From Spirillospora albida (lineage in GTDB: Bacteria > Actinomycetota > Actinomycetes > Streptosporangiales > Streptosporangiaceae), in NCBI RefSeq assembly GCF_000718255.1, contig NZ_JOFJ01000001.1:451390-515389 (forward strand): a stretch of 64,000 bases of DNA. The letters are read 5' to 3'. The notes below the pieces were generated by a model. The model was not told the origin of the DNA. It searched no databases and saw nothing but the letters and a program-made list of their open reading frames with translations. A program made the translations under genes and the position numbers. How positions within the stretch are numbered: the first letter of the stretch is position 1; each line of letters opens with the position of its first letter. Shown here piece by piece: positions 16,567 to 26,074 of this stretch.

Positions 16567-17434
16567 TCACTGTTCGGCCGTCGCCGCCGCGGGCGCGAGT
16601 AGCGCGATGACGCCGACGAGGGCGACCGGGACGGCGAGCGCCCAGCCGAGCCCGACGCCCTGGGCGATGAAGCCGATGACCGGGGGCCCGCCGAGCAGGC
16701 CGAGGTAGCCGACACCGGTCACGCGCGAGATCCCGGCCGCCGCAGGGACGCCCGGGATGTTCCCGGCGGCGCTGAAGGTGACCGGCGCCACCACGGGGAT
16801 GCCGCGCCCGGGGCCCGGCCGGTACGTCGTCCCTTTCCGGATGGTCGGGCAGGGCGTCCGCGGAGTGCCCGAGGAGCCCGCGGCAGCCGATCGCGACCGC
16901 GACGGCCAGCAGGCCGGACATCACCGCGAGGTGGGCCTGGACGGGAACGCGCGCGTGCGCGGCCCCGGCTCCGATCAGCGCCGCGGCCAGCGTCCCGATG
17001 CTGTACGCCCCGTGCAGCCCGGACATCAGCGGGCGGCCGTACGCCCGCTCGACCGCGACGCCCTGGGCGTTCATCGCCACGTCCATCAGCCCGAGCGCCC
17101 CGCCGAACAGGACGAGCGCCCCCATCAGCGCGGGCAGGTTCCACGCGAACGCGAGCGGAAGCAGGGACAGCGCCGCCGCGACGCCGGACACCAGGGTCGT
17201 CGCCCGGCTCCCCCGCGCCGCGATGACCGGCCCGGCGAACCGGACGGCGGCCACGACGCCGGCGGGGGCTCCGAGCAGCGCCACGCCCATCGTGCCCTCG
17301 CCGAGCCCGAGCCGCTCCTTGACCTGCGGGATCCGCGCCACCCAGGCGGCCGCGACCAGGCCGTGGGCGACGAACGCGACGGTCACCGCCTCGCGCGCCG
17401 CCCGTACCTCCGCCCCGCGCCTCAAGATCATCAA
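16567..17434 (-). pseudogene. MFS transporter with internal deletion and frameshift
   Basis: From ATG 17434 about 200 residues form the first six helices of an MFS permease (VTVAFVAHGLVAAAWVARIP, VFGGALGLMDVAMNAQG-type segments, SGLHGAYSIGTLAAALIGAG). After GCRGLLGHSADALPD (about position 16840) the frame turns to Arg/Pro/His-rich shadow translation. The family C-terminus resumes in another frame: VVAPVTFSAAGNIPGVPAAA, then GYLGLLGGPPVIGFIAQGVG, ending at 16567. The two pieces add up to about 280 residues against roughly 400 for relatives, so about 120-130 residues of the centre are gone and the frame is broken. Not functional as a transporter, unless the sequence itself carries an assembly error. 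Confidence 0.8.
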
Positions 17435-17524
17435 AGCCGGGCCTACGCGCTCCGCCCGGCCCCGGAGGCGGCCGTCACGAACCGGCGCCCGGGTCGCTCA
17501 CCCGCGGCGTCCGGGCGCCGCGCG

Positions 17525-18751
17525 TCACAGCAGGTCGGACAGGGGCGTCTTCGTGTCGGCGAGGGCGTCCCGGTCCGGGCGGGCGGCGGACCGGATCAGG
17601 TTCTGGATGTCGCCCGTCACGTCCCAGACGTTGACGTTCATCCCCGCGACGACGCGGCCGTCCGACAGCCAGAACGCGATGAACTCGCGGGACGCGACAT
17701 CGCCGCGGGTGACGACGGCGTCGTACTCCCCCGGGGCCGGGGCGCCCGACATCTCCATGCCGAGGTCGTACTGGTCGGTGTAGAAGTACGGGATCCGGTC
17801 GTAGGAGACGTCCCGGCCGAGCATGGCGCGGGCGGCGGCGGGGCCGCCGTTCAGGGCGTTCGCCCAGTGCTCTACCCGGATGCGGCGGCCGAGCAGGGGG
17901 TTGTAGGCGTTCGCGACGTCGCCCGCCGCGTAGATGTCGGGGTCGGAGGTGCGCAGCGACGCGTCCACGAGGACGCCGTCGGACACCTCCAGCCCGGCCT
18001 CCTCGGCGAGTCGGGTGTTGGGGCGGGCGCCGATGCCCACGATGACGACGTCCGCCGGGACCTCCGCGCCGCCGGACGTGACGACCGCCGACACCTGCCC
18101 GGCGCCCCAGAATCCGGCGACGCCCTGGTCGAGCCGCAGGTCGACGCCGTGCAGGCGGTGCAGGGCGGCGAACATCCCGCCCATCTCCGGGCCCAGCGCG
18201 GCGTGCAGCGGGACCGGCTCCGGGTCGATGACCGTGACGTCGTTGCGGTGGCCGCGCGCGGCGGCGGCCGTCTCCAGCCCGATCCAGCCCGCCCCGGCGA
18301 TGACGACGCGGCGCCCGCCGGGGGCGAGGGCCCGCTTCAGTTCCGCGGCGTCCGCCATCGTGCGCAGGTAGTGGATGCCCTGGAGGGTCGCGCCCGGCAC
18401 GTCGAGGCGCCGGGGAGAGGCGCCGGTGGCGAGCAGCAACCGGTCGTACCGGACGGATTCGCCGCTCGCGAGCCGCACCTCGTGCGCGGCCCGGTCGATC
18501 GCGGCGGCGGCCGTGCCGAGGCGCAGCTCGACGCGCTGCTCGCCGTACCAGCCCTCCTCGTGGAGGAACGCCTTCTCGCGGGGCTCGGCGCCGGTCAGGA
18601 AACCCTTGGAGAGCGGTGGCCGGTCGTAGGGACGTTCGGGCTCGTCGCCGATGAGGACCACCCGGCCCGCGAAGCCCTCCGCGCGGAGCGTTTCGGCGGC
18701 CTTGGCGCCGGCCAGGCTCGCGCCGACGATGACGAACGTCTCCTCGGGCAT
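17525..18751 (-). CDS. FAD-dependent ferredoxin/rubredoxin reductase-like oxidoreductase
   Basis: The product has 408 residues from ATG 18751, with GGAGG seven bases before it. Two Rossmann motifs are present: FAD site FVIVGASLAGAKAAETLR at the N-terminus and NAD(P)H site RVVIAGAGWIGLETAAAA near residue 150. The family motif ERPYDRPPLSKGFLTG and the FAD-contacting SDPDIYAAGDVAN are also present. This is the BphA4/PdR-type reductase that passes electrons from NAD(P)H to a ferredoxin, usually for a cytochrome P450 or dioxygenase; no such partner gene is adjacent. Note the G-A-S-L-A-G variant of the first G-x-G-x-x-G loop, which is common in this subfamily. Confidence 0.9.
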   Translation of the reverse strand: MPEETFVIVGASLAGAKAAETLRAEGFAGRVVLIGDEPERPYDRPPLSKGFLTGAEPREKAFLHEEGWYGEQRVELRLGTAAAAIDRAAHEVRLASGESVRYDRLLLATGASPRRLDVPGATLQGIHYLRTMADAAELKRALAPGGRRVVIAGAGWIGLETAAAARGHRNDVTVIDPEPVPLHAALGPEMGGMFAALHRLHGVDLRLDQGVAGFWGAGQVSAVVTSGGAEVPADVVIVGIGARPNTRLAEEAGLEVSDGVLVDASLRTSDPDIYAAGDVANAYNPLLGRRIRVEHWANALNGGPAAARAMLGRDVSYDRIPYFYTDQYDLGMEMSGAPAPGEYDAVVTRGDVASREFIAFWLSDGRVVAGMNVNVWDVTGDIQNLIRSAARPDRDALADTKTPLSDLL

Positions 18752-18829
18752 GACGGACCCTCCTGTAGGTGACCTTCTGCTATCCCTACAGCGGTGTCCG
18801 GGCGGAGACAAGTGCCCGTGTTCGGCGCG

Positions 18830-20092
18830 TCAGAGCCGTACCCGGTCGCTCAGCATCCGATGGCGCACCATCGCCGACATGTCGGTCAGCGACGCGATCT
18901 GGTCGACGACCGCGCGGAGCCGCGCGGCATCGTCGCCGGCGTCCAGGAACGCCTGCCGGAACCCCGGATCGAGCGTACCGGGTGCGCCCGCGAGCATCAG
19001 TTCGGCCAGCTCCATGATCAGCGTCCGCTGCTGCGCCCGGATCTCCTCGTGGCTGATCCACACGTAGTGCGCGGTGATGCCCTTGAGGAGCGCGTTCTCC
19101 AGCCGCTGCGCGCGCGGGACGATCAGGTCCGCGGTGTGCCGGGTGAGGGGCCGGTCGCCGTGGGCGGCGCGCGTGGCGTCCTCGGCGGCCAGGCAGAACC
19201 GGCCGATCAGCGTGCTGGTCAGGTTCTTCAGGGCGGCGAGCGTGCGCGGCGTGCCGTCGTAGCGGTCGGGCCAGTACGGCTGGGCGAGCAGCCCCGCGAA
19301 CCGCTCCTCCAGCTCGGCGAGGTCGGCGTCCGCGCAGTAGAGCCTGCGGCACGTCTCGGCGACCAGCCGGCGCTCGGCGGGGTCGGCGAGCCGGGCGAAG
19401 TCGATGTGCCCGGCGACGATCGCGTCCTCCAGGTCGTGCACGGAGTAGGCGACGTCGTCGCTCCAGTCCATGACCTGGGCCTCGAAGCAGGTGCGGTCGC
19501 CCTCGGCGCCCTCCCGGACCCACCGCGCGACGTCGGCGTCGTCGGAGTACACGCCGAACTTGCCGCCGACGGCCTCGGACTGGGGCCACGGATACTTCAT
19601 CGAGGCGTCCAGGACGGCGCGGGTCAGGTTGAGGCCGACGCTGCGGCCGTGCAGGGGCGGGCCGTCCGGCGCGAACGACTTCGGCTCCAGCCGGGTCAGG
19701 ACGCGCAGGCTCTGCGCGTTCCCCTCGAATCCGCCGCAGGCGCGGGCCACCGCGTCGAGGGCGGCCTCGCCGTTGTGCCCGAACGGGGGGTGCCCGATGT
19801 CGTGGGCGAGGCAGGCCGTCTCGACGAGGTCGGGGTCGCAGCCGAGCGCCTTGCCGAGCTCGCGGCCGACCTGCGCGCACTCCAGCGAGTGGGTGAGGCG
19901 GGTGCGCAGCGACTGGACGGTGTCGGCGCCGGCGTCCGCGGCCGGGGAGGCCACCTGCGTCTTGGCCGCGAGCCGGCGGAGCGCGGCACTGTGCAGGACG
20001 CGGGCGCGGTCGCGTTCGAACGCGGTGCGGTCGCGGCGCTTGGGGGCCTCGGGCACCCATCTGCGGCGGTCGTGGTCGGAGTAGTCCGTCAT
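18830..20092 (-). CDS. dgt: Deoxyguanosinetriphosphate triphosphohydrolase (dGTPase)
   Basis: The product has 420 residues, the usual length of the actinobacterial type. It is an HD-domain phosphohydrolase that removes triphosphate from dGTP and related dNTPs. The metal-binding residues of the HD site are visible: RLTHSLE (His68), LAHDIGHPPFGHNGE (His97-Asp98) and MDWSDDVAYSVHDLED. The N-terminus has the family hallmark ALRRLAAKTQV. In many actinobacteria this gene precedes dnaG; here dnaG lies 3 kb further along the same strand, separated by the flavoprotein gene, the MFS pseudogene, gtrA and a pseudogene remnant, which suggests insertions and decay in an originally tighter cluster. Confidence 0.93.
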   Translation of the reverse strand: MTDYSDHDRRRWVPEAPKRRDRTAFERDRARVLHSAALRRLAAKTQVASPAADAGADTVQSLRTRLTHSLECAQVGRELGKALGCDPDLVETACLAHDIGHPPFGHNGEAALDAVARACGGFEGNAQSLRVLTRLEPKSFAPDGPPLHGRSVGLNLTRAVLDASMKYPWPQSEAVGGKFGVYSDDADVARWVREGAEGDRTCFEAQVMDWSDDVAYSVHDLEDAIVAGHIDFARLADPAERRLVAETCRRLYCADADLAELEERFAGLLAQPYWPDRYDGTPRTLAALKNLTSTLIGRFCLAAEDATRAAHGDRPLTRHTADLIVPRAQRLENALLKGITAHYVWISHEEIRAQQRTLIMELAELMLAGAPGTLDPGFRQAFLDAGDDAARLRAVVDQIASLTDMSAMVRHRMLSDRVRL

Positions 20093-20144
20093 CCCTGTCC
20101 AGGGTAAACGGCACGGGTGACCGTTCTCCCGCCCCGAGGGGGCG

Positions 20145-20909
20145 TCACGGCGTGGCCGGCGGCGGCGCGGGCGCCTGGCTCGGATCGCCGTGAATGACCT
20201 TGATCGTCTCGCGGGGCGTCTTCACGCTCTTGCCGAGCAGCACGTACGACAGGTATCCGCCCGTCTCCCGGACGATGTAGTTCAGCTGGGTGTCGCGCGT
20301 CTGCACGCTCGGCCCGCTGCGGGTCGGGGACGCGGCGGCCTCGATGCCGTTGTCCTCGGCCATCCGCTTCGAGCGCAGCCCGTGCCAGGGGTCGGTCACG
20401 ATGACGCCGGACTTCCAGTTCCGCCGCTCGTACTCCCGGCCGACGGCCCGGAAGCTCTCCAGGGTGTCGCGCCCCACCGGCACCGCCACGACCTGCGCCG
20501 CGGGCACCCGGCCCTTCTCGATCAGCCACCTGCGGCCCGAGTCGGCCTCGGTGAAGTTGTCGCCGGGGGCCTTGCCGCCGACCGTGACGATCGTCGGGGC
20601 GACGCCCGCCCGCCACAGGTCGAGGGCGTGCTGGAGCCGCCATTTCAGGGTTGGGGACGGAACGCCGTTGTACTGCGCCGCGCCGAGCACGATGATCGCG
20701 TCGGACCGGGGCCGCTCGTCCTGCCGCGCCTGGTGCCAGACCCGCCCGCCGACGGCGAGCGGGGTCAGGACGGCGATCGCCAGCAGGGCCAGGAACACGG
20801 TCAGCGGGACCGTGATCCAGCGGGACCTCCGGCGCCGCCCCTTCCGGCCGCGCGGGGTCTTCTCCGTTTCGTCCGACTCGAGGTCCGGCAACTCCGCTTC
20901 CAGGGTCAT
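20145..20909 (-). CDS. YdcF-like (DUF218) membrane-anchored protein
   Basis: The product has about 254 residues from ATG 20909; a GTG at 20957 would add 16 residues and neither start has a strong Shine-Dalgarno sequence. A basic stretch (RGRKGRRRRSR) precedes one transmembrane helix (VPLTVFLALLAIAVLTPLAV). An outward-facing DUF218 domain follows, with DAIIVLGAAQYNGVPSP, TIVTVGGKAPGDNFTEA and VIVTDPWHGLRSKRMAED. Family members include SanA/YdcF, linked to envelope integrity; no catalytic activity is firmly established. The tail is Pro/Ala-rich. It lies between dgt and the strong terminator of ppdK. Confidence 0.85.
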   Translation of the reverse strand: MTLEAELPDLESDETEKTPRGRKGRRRRSRWITVPLTVFLALLAIAVLTPLAVGGRVWHQARQDERPRSDAIIVLGAAQYNGVPSPTLKWRLQHALDLWRAGVAPTIVTVGGKAPGDNFTEADSGRRWLIEKGRVPAAQVVAVPVGRDTLESFRAVGREYERRNWKSGVIVTDPWHGLRSKRMAEDNGIEAAASPTRSGPSVQTRDTQLNYIVRETGGYLSYVLLGKSVKTPRETIKVIHGDPSQAPAPPPATP

Positions 20910-20986
20910 CTCACGGGACACGTTAGTGAGATGGTCCGGCGGGGGCGGGAAGTTCACGGGAACGGCGTGTCCCTCCCGCTCGACCG

Positions 20987-21033
20987 CCGGTTCCGGGGCC
21001 GGTCCCGCCGCGCGGGACCGGCCCCGGAACCGG
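20987..21033 (-). terminator. Very strong terminator of ppdK
   Basis: A perfect 22-bp stem: CCGGTTCCGGGGCCGGTCCC-GC at 20987-21008 pairs with its complement at 21012-21033 around a 3-base loop. It begins immediately beyond the ppdK stop codon on the minus strand. Confidence 0.85.
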
Positions 21034-21035
21034 GT

Positions 21036-23723
21036 TCAGCGGCTGTCGCTGTCGGACGCCTCGATGGCGGCGCGCCCGGCCTCCAGGCGCGCCACGGGTA
21101 CCCGGAACGGCGAGCAGGACACGTAGTCGAGCCCGACCTCGTGGCAGAAGTGCACCGAGTCGGGGTCGCCGCCGTGCTCGCCGCAGATGCCGAGCTTGAT
21201 CCCCGGACGGGCCCTGCGGCCCTCCTCCGCGGCGATCCGGACGAGCCGCCCGACGCCGTCCCGGTCGAGGGTCTCGAACGGGGACACGCCGAAGATGCCG
21301 AGTTCCAGGTAGCGGGAGAAGAACGCCGCCTCGACGTCGTCGCGGGAGAAGCCCCACGTCGTCTGGGTGAGGTCGTTCGTCCCGAAGGAGAAGAACTCGG
21401 CGGCCTCGGCGATCTGCCCGGCGGTCAGCGCCGCCCGCGGCAGCTCGATCATGGTGCCGATCAGCGCGGAGACGTCCACGCCGGTCGCCGTCTTCACCCC
21501 GTCCAGGATCTTGAGGGCCTCCTCGCGGACGGCCTCCAGCTCCTGGACGGCGCCGACGAGCGGGATCATGATCTCCGGCCGGGGGTCGCCGCCCGCCGCC
21601 CGGCGCGCGGCGGCCGCCTCGGCGATCGCCCGCACCTGCATCGAGAACAGCCCGGGAATCACCAAACCGAGCCGCACGCCGCGCAGTCCCAACATAGGGT
21701 TCTGCTCGTGCAGCCGGTGGACCGCCTCGAGCAGCCTGCGGTCCTTCGGATCGGCGCCGTCGCCCGCGAGGGCGACCTTGACGGACAGCTCGGTGAGGTC
21801 GGGGAGGAATTCGTGCAGCGGCGGGTCGATCAGCCGGATGGTGACCGGCAGCCCGTCCATCGCCTCGAAGATGCCCTCGAAGTCCTCGCGCTGCAGCGGC
21901 GCCAGGGCGTCCAGCGCGTCCTGCCGCTCCTCGTCGCCCTCGGCGAGGATGAGCTGCTCGACGAGCCGGCGGCGGTCGCCGAGGAACATGTGCTCGGTGC
22001 GGCACAGCCCGATGCCCTGGGCGCCGAAGCGGCGGGCGCGCGCCGCGTCCTCCGGGTTGTCGGCGTTCGCGCGGACCTTCAGCGCGGCCTGCGCGTCGGC
22101 GTGCGCCATGATCCGGTCGACGGCGGTGACGAGCTCGTCGCCGTCCCCTGCGCTGCGCGTGCCCTCGAAGTACTGCACGACCGGGGAGTCCTCGACGGGC
22201 ACCTCACCGAGGTACACGTCGCCGGACGTGCCGTCGATCGAGATGACGTCGCCCTCGCTCACGGTGACGCCGCCGGGGGCGGTGAAGCGCCCGGCCTTGA
22301 CGTCGACGTCGAGCTCCTCGGCGCCGCACACGCAGGTCTTGCCCATGCCGCGGGCGACGACGGCCGCGTGCGAGGTCTTCCCGCCCCGGGACGTGAGGAC
22401 GCCCTGCGCCGCCACCATCCCGGCGAGGTCGTCGGGGTTGGTCTCGCGGCGGACGAGGATGACGTCCTCGCCCCGCCCGGCGAGCTCCACGGCCCGCTCG
22501 GAGGTGAAGACGACCTTGCCCACGGCGGCGCCGGGGGAGGCGTTCATGCCCTTCGTCAGCTTCTTGCCCCCGTCGACCTTCGCGGCGAACCGGGGGAACA
22601 TCAGCTGCGCGAGCTGGTCGCCGGTGACGCGGCGCGCGGCCTCGTCCAGGTCGATGAGGCCCTGGTCGAGGAGCTGGCAGGCGATCCGGAACGCGGCGGC
22701 GGCGGTGCGCTTGCCGACCCGTGTCTGGAGCATCCACAGCTTGCCGCGCTCGATCGTGAACTCGATGTCGCACATGTCGCGGTAGTGGTTCTCCAGCGTC
22801 TCCATGATCTCGAGAAGCCGGTCGTAGGACGCCTTGTCGATGCGCTCCAGGTCGAGCAGCGGCACCGTGTTGCGGATGCCGGCGACGACGTCCTCGCCCT
22901 GCGCGTTCTGCAGGTAGTCGCCGTACACGCCCTGCTGGCCGGACGCGGGGTCGCGGGTGAACGCGACGCCGGTGCCGGAGTCCATCCCGAGGTTGCCGAA
23001 CACCATCGAGCAGATGTTGACGGCGGTGCCGAGGTCGACGGGGATGCGCTCCTGGCGGCGGTACAGGATCGCCCGGTCGGCGTTCCAGGAGTCGAACACG
23101 GCCTTGACCGCGAGGTCCATCTGCTCGCGCGGGTCGGTCGGGAACTCCCGGCCGGCCTCCTCGCGCACGATCGCCTTGAAGCGCTCCACCAGGCCCTTGA
23201 CGTCCTCTGCCGTGAGGTCGACGTCGTTCTTGGTGCCGCGGGCCTCCTTGGCGGCCTCGATGGCCTCCTCGAACAGCTCGCCGTCGATGTCCAGCACGGT
23301 CTTGCCGAACATCTGGATGAGCCGGCGGTAGGAGTCCCACGCGAACCGCTCGTCGCCCGCCTGCGCGGCGAGGCCGTGCACGGAGTCGTCGTTCAGCCCG
23401 ATGTTGAGGACGGTCTCCATCATCCCCGGCATGCTGAACTTCGCTCCGGAGCGGACGCTGACCAGCAGCGGGTCGTCGCTCTGCCCGAGCCGCTTGCCCA
23501 TGGCGGACTCGAGCGCGCGCAGGTGCTCGTCCACCTCGTCCTGCAGGCCGGGCGGGACGCTCCCGTGCTCGAGGTAGTACCGGCATGCCTCCGTTGTGAT
23601 CGTGAACCCGGGAGGAACGGGCAGACCGAGGTTGGTCATCTCGGCGAGGTTGGCGCCCTTGCCACCCAGCAGATCCTTGAGGTCCTTGTTTCCCTCAGTG
23701 AAGTCGTACACGAACTTCGGCAC
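21036..23723 (-). CDS. ppdK: Pyruvate, phosphate dikinase
   Basis: The product has 895 residues from GTG 23723, preceded by AAGGAG at a good distance. It interconverts pyruvate, ATP and Pi with PEP, AMP and PPi. The N-terminal ATP-grasp domain contains LLGGKGANLAEM and GMMETVLNIGLND. The swivelling phosphohistidine domain has TSRGGKTSHAAVVARGMGKT with the phosphorylated His. The C-terminal PEP/pyruvate TIM barrel contains GIGLCRTEHMF, GTNDLTQTTWGFSRDD and CGEHGGDPDSV. It is monocistronic, closed by a strong terminator and divergent from the GH15 gene. In actinobacteria it serves gluconeogenesis or PEP balance. Confidence 0.97.
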   Translation of the reverse strand: MPKFVYDFTEGNKDLKDLLGGKGANLAEMTNLGLPVPPGFTITTEACRYYLEHGSVPPGLQDEVDEHLRALESAMGKRLGQSDDPLLVSVRSGAKFSMPGMMETVLNIGLNDDSVHGLAAQAGDERFAWDSYRRLIQMFGKTVLDIDGELFEEAIEAAKEARGTKNDVDLTAEDVKGLVERFKAIVREEAGREFPTDPREQMDLAVKAVFDSWNADRAILYRRQERIPVDLGTAVNICSMVFGNLGMDSGTGVAFTRDPASGQQGVYGDYLQNAQGEDVVAGIRNTVPLLDLERIDKASYDRLLEIMETLENHYRDMCDIEFTIERGKLWMLQTRVGKRTAAAAFRIACQLLDQGLIDLDEAARRVTGDQLAQLMFPRFAAKVDGGKKLTKGMNASPGAAVGKVVFTSERAVELAGRGEDVILVRRETNPDDLAGMVAAQGVLTSRGGKTSHAAVVARGMGKTCVCGAEELDVDVKAGRFTAPGGVTVSEGDVISIDGTSGDVYLGEVPVEDSPVVQYFEGTRSAGDGDELVTAVDRIMAHADAQAALKVRANADNPEDAARARRFGAQGIGLCRTEHMFLGDRRRLVEQLILAEGDEERQDALDALAPLQREDFEGIFEAMDGLPVTIRLIDPPLHEFLPDLTELSVKVALAGDGADPKDRRLLEAVHRLHEQNPMLGLRGVRLGLVIPGLFSMQVRAIAEAAAARRAAGGDPRPEIMIPLVGAVQELEAVREEALKILDGVKTATGVDVSALIGTMIELPRAALTAGQIAEAAEFFSFGTNDLTQTTWGFSRDDVEAAFFSRYLELGIFGVSPFETLDRDGVGRLVRIAAEEGRRARPGIKLGICGEHGGDPDSVHFCHEVGLDYVSCSPFRVPVARLEAGRAAIEASDSDSR

Positions 23724-23941
23724 GGGGAGCTCCTTCTCGCTCCGACAACTCGCAAGTGCAGGACCGGTACGTCCCCTCTGGACGCGCGTCGTCACACGTC
23801 CGGACCGGTGACGGCCCGCTGCACTGTTTGCCGGGACTGTACCCGCGCCGCGGCGATCGCCTCGGCGCCCCGTCCACCCGACAGCATTTCCGCAGGTCAA
23901 GCCCACGATAGTGGTCTATTCCACCGGGTACCGACCGGTGT

Positions 23942-23974
23942 GCGGAAAATCACCGTGCGGTTACGGTGATCCGC
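23942..23974. other. Hairpin in the 307-base divergent ppdK/GH15 intergenic region
   Basis: The 307 bases between ppdK and the GH15 gene hold no gene. ATCACCGT (23949-23956) is complementary to ACGGTGAT (23963-23970), with outer GCGG/CCGC arms (23942-23945 and 23971-23974). It could be an operator or a 5' leader hairpin of the GH15 transcript. A nearby GGTACCGACCGGT stretch (23927-23939) is also partly symmetric. Confidence 0.4.
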
Positions 23975-24030
23975 CCCGTGGGCGCGGCCACTGCCGAGGA
24001 GAGGGAAAGATGGATCAAGGAGGTGAGGTT

Positions 24031-25917
24031 GTGAGGCCGAAGGTCGCCGGCGGCCGGGCGGGAGATCCGTTCGCCCCCATAGCCGATTTCGGATTCCTGT
24101 CCGACTGCGAGACGACCGCGCTGGTGGCGCCGAGCGGCAACATCGAGTGGATGTGCCTGCCCAAGATGGACTCACCGAGCGTGTTCGGCTCCATCCTGGA
24201 CCGGGACGCGGGGTACTTCCGCGTCGGCCCGGCGGGCGTGGAGGTGCCCGCCGCGCAGCGCTACATCCCCGGCACCATGGTGATGGAGACCACCTGGTGG
24301 GTGCACGGCGGCTGGCTGGTGGTGACGGACGCCCTGCTGATGGGTCCGTGGCACCACGAAACGGAACGGTCCCACACGCACCGCCGGGCCCCCACGGACT
24401 ACGACGCCGACCACGTGCTGCTGCGGATGGTGCGGTGCGTGAACGGCGCCGTTCAGGTCCGGCTCGACTGCATGCCCGTGTTCGACTACGGCCAGACGCC
24501 CGCCCGCTGGGAGCACAGCGGGTACGGCTACCACGAGGCCCTCGCCCGCGGGAACGGCATCGGGCTGCGGCTCACCACCGACATGAACGTCGGGTTCGAG
24601 GGCTCGCTCGCCACCGCCCGGACGCTGCTGAAGCAGGGCGAGTCCAGGTACGTGGCGCTGTCCTGGAGCGAGCACGCCGCGCCCGAGAGCTATCTGGAGG
24701 CGCAGGAACGGCTCGTCTGGACCGTCCACCACTGGCAGCACTGGCTGGACCGGGGCCGCTTCCCCGACCACCCGTGGCGCAGCCACCTGCAGCGCAGCGC
24801 CCTCACGCTGAAGGGCCTCACGTTCGCGCCGTCCGGGGCGGTGGCCGCCGCCGCGACGACGTCGCTGCCGGAGGCGCCGGGCGGGGACCGCAACTGGGAC
24901 TACCGCTACACGTGGATCCGCGACTCCACGATGGCGCTGTGGGCGTTCTACACGCTCGGCTACGACTGGGAGGCCAACGACTTCTTCTACTTCATCACCG
25001 ACGTGGCGGAGGCCGCCGAGGGCAAGCTCCAGATCATGTACGGGCTGGACGGCCGGGAGGAGCTGCCGGAGTCCACGCTCGACCACCTCAGCGGCTACGG
25101 CGACGCCCGTCCGGTGCGCATCGGCAACGAGGCGTACATGCAGGCGCAGCACGACGTGTGGGGCGCGATCATCGGGTCGATCTACCTGTTCGTGCGCAAG
25201 CGCGACCGGCTCGACGACCGGCTCTGGAAGATCGTCGTCAAGCAGGTGGAGGACGCCCTCGCGAACTGGCGCGCGCCCGACTGCGGCATGTGGGAGGTGC
25301 GCGGCGAGCCGCAGCACTTCACCTCGTCCAAGGTGTTCTGCTGGGTCGCCGCCGAGCGCGGCGCCCGCCTCGCCCGCATCCGCGGCGACCACGAGCGGGC
25401 GATCCGCTGGCAGAGCGCCGCCGACGAGATCCACGCGGACGTGCTGGCCAACGCGCTCGACGGGCGCGGCGTGTTCACCGCGCACTACGGCGCGACGGCG
25501 CTGGACGCGTCGGCGCTGCTGATCCCGCTGCTCGGGTTCCTGCCCGCCGACGACAAGCGGGTCCGGGAGACCGTCCTCGCGATCGCGGACGAGCTGTCGG
25601 AGGACGACCTCGTCCTGCGCTACCGGGCGGGCGAGACCGACGACGGGTTCGAGTCCGAGGAGGGCACCTTCACGATCTGCTCGTTCTGGCTGGTCAGCGC
25701 GCTGGTGATGGTCGGTGAGCTGGAGCGGGCGCGGGCGCTGTGCGAGAAGCTGCTGTCGTACGCGAGCCCGCTGCAGCTGTACGCCGAGGAGATCGACCCG
25801 CACACCGGGCGGCACCTCGGCAACTTCCCGCAGGCGTTCACCCATCTGGCGCTGATCAACGCGGTGATGCAGGTGATCCGGGCGGAGAACGACGAGCCGC
25901 AGCCGCCGCTGGCATGA
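24031..25917 (+). CDS. GH15 family glycoside hydrolase (glucoamylase/trehalase type)
   Basis: The product has 628 residues. I prefer GTG 24031, which has AAGGAGG seven bases upstream; ATG 24010, after GAGAGGGAAAG, would add seven residues. The N-terminal beta-sandwich begins with PIADFGFLSDCETTALVAPS, typical of bacterial GH15 proteins. The (alpha/alpha)6 barrel contains RNWDYRYTWIRDSTMALWAF, CGMWEVRGEPQHFTSSKVF (acid Glu) and FESEEGTFTICSFWLVSAL (base Glu). No signal peptide, so cytoplasmic. Close relatives include actinobacterial trehalases and enzymes acting on short alpha-glucans. With ppdK divergent, a carbon-storage role is plausible; the exact substrate cannot be read from sequence. 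Confidence 0.9.
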   Translation: MRPKVAGGRAGDPFAPIADFGFLSDCETTALVAPSGNIEWMCLPKMDSPSVFGSILDRDAGYFRVGPAGVEVPAAQRYIPGTMVMETTWWVHGGWLVVTDALLMGPWHHETERSHTHRRAPTDYDADHVLLRMVRCVNGAVQVRLDCMPVFDYGQTPARWEHSGYGYHEALARGNGIGLRLTTDMNVGFEGSLATARTLLKQGESRYVALSWSEHAAPESYLEAQERLVWTVHHWQHWLDRGRFPDHPWRSHLQRSALTLKGLTFAPSGAVAAAATTSLPEAPGGDRNWDYRYTWIRDSTMALWAFYTLGYDWEANDFFYFITDVAEAAEGKLQIMYGLDGREELPESTLDHLSGYGDARPVRIGNEAYMQAQHDVWGAIIGSIYLFVRKRDRLDDRLWKIVVKQVEDALANWRAPDCGMWEVRGEPQHFTSSKVFCWVAAERGARLARIRGDHERAIRWQSAADEIHADVLANALDGRGVFTAHYGATALDASALLIPLLGFLPADDKRVRETVLAIADELSEDDLVLRYRAGETDDGFESEEGTFTICSFWLVSALVMVGELERARALCEKLLSYASPLQLYAEEIDPHTGRHLGNFPQAFTHLALINAVMQVIRAENDEPQPPLA

Positions 25918-26031
25918 CCCCCGACCGGGCCGGAAACGTCCAGACCGTGGAGCGCCGCGTCGGCTGCCCGGCCGCCGGTGACGACCGCCGGCTGACCACG
26001 CCGTTCGCGGCCCCCTGAGCCGGCCGGGGCG

Positions 26032-26060
26032 CCGGTGCCCGCGCGAGGCGGGCACCGGCC
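26032..26060. terminator. Bidirectional terminator between GH15 and secDF
   Basis: GCCGGTGCCCGC (26032-26043) pairs with GCGGGCACCGGC (26049-26060), loop of five. Outer GAGCCGG/CCGGCTC arms extend the fold. The flanking genes converge here. Confidence 0.8.
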
Positions 26061-26074
26061 ACCCGCGCCGGCTC

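Noticed and set aside
16043..17434. A single 463-residue frame that joins MFS-like and GtrA-like sequence
   Set aside because: The middle 120 residues are Arg/Pro/His-rich shadow translation, the MFS C-terminus lies in another frame, and GtrA has its own GTG start; it is a pseudogene next to an intact gene, not a fusion protein.
20190..23969. 1259-codon open frame on the plus strand
   Set aside because: It is antisense to ppdK and the YdcF gene, shows codon-shadow composition (Arg, Gly, Val, His-rich), and matches no family.
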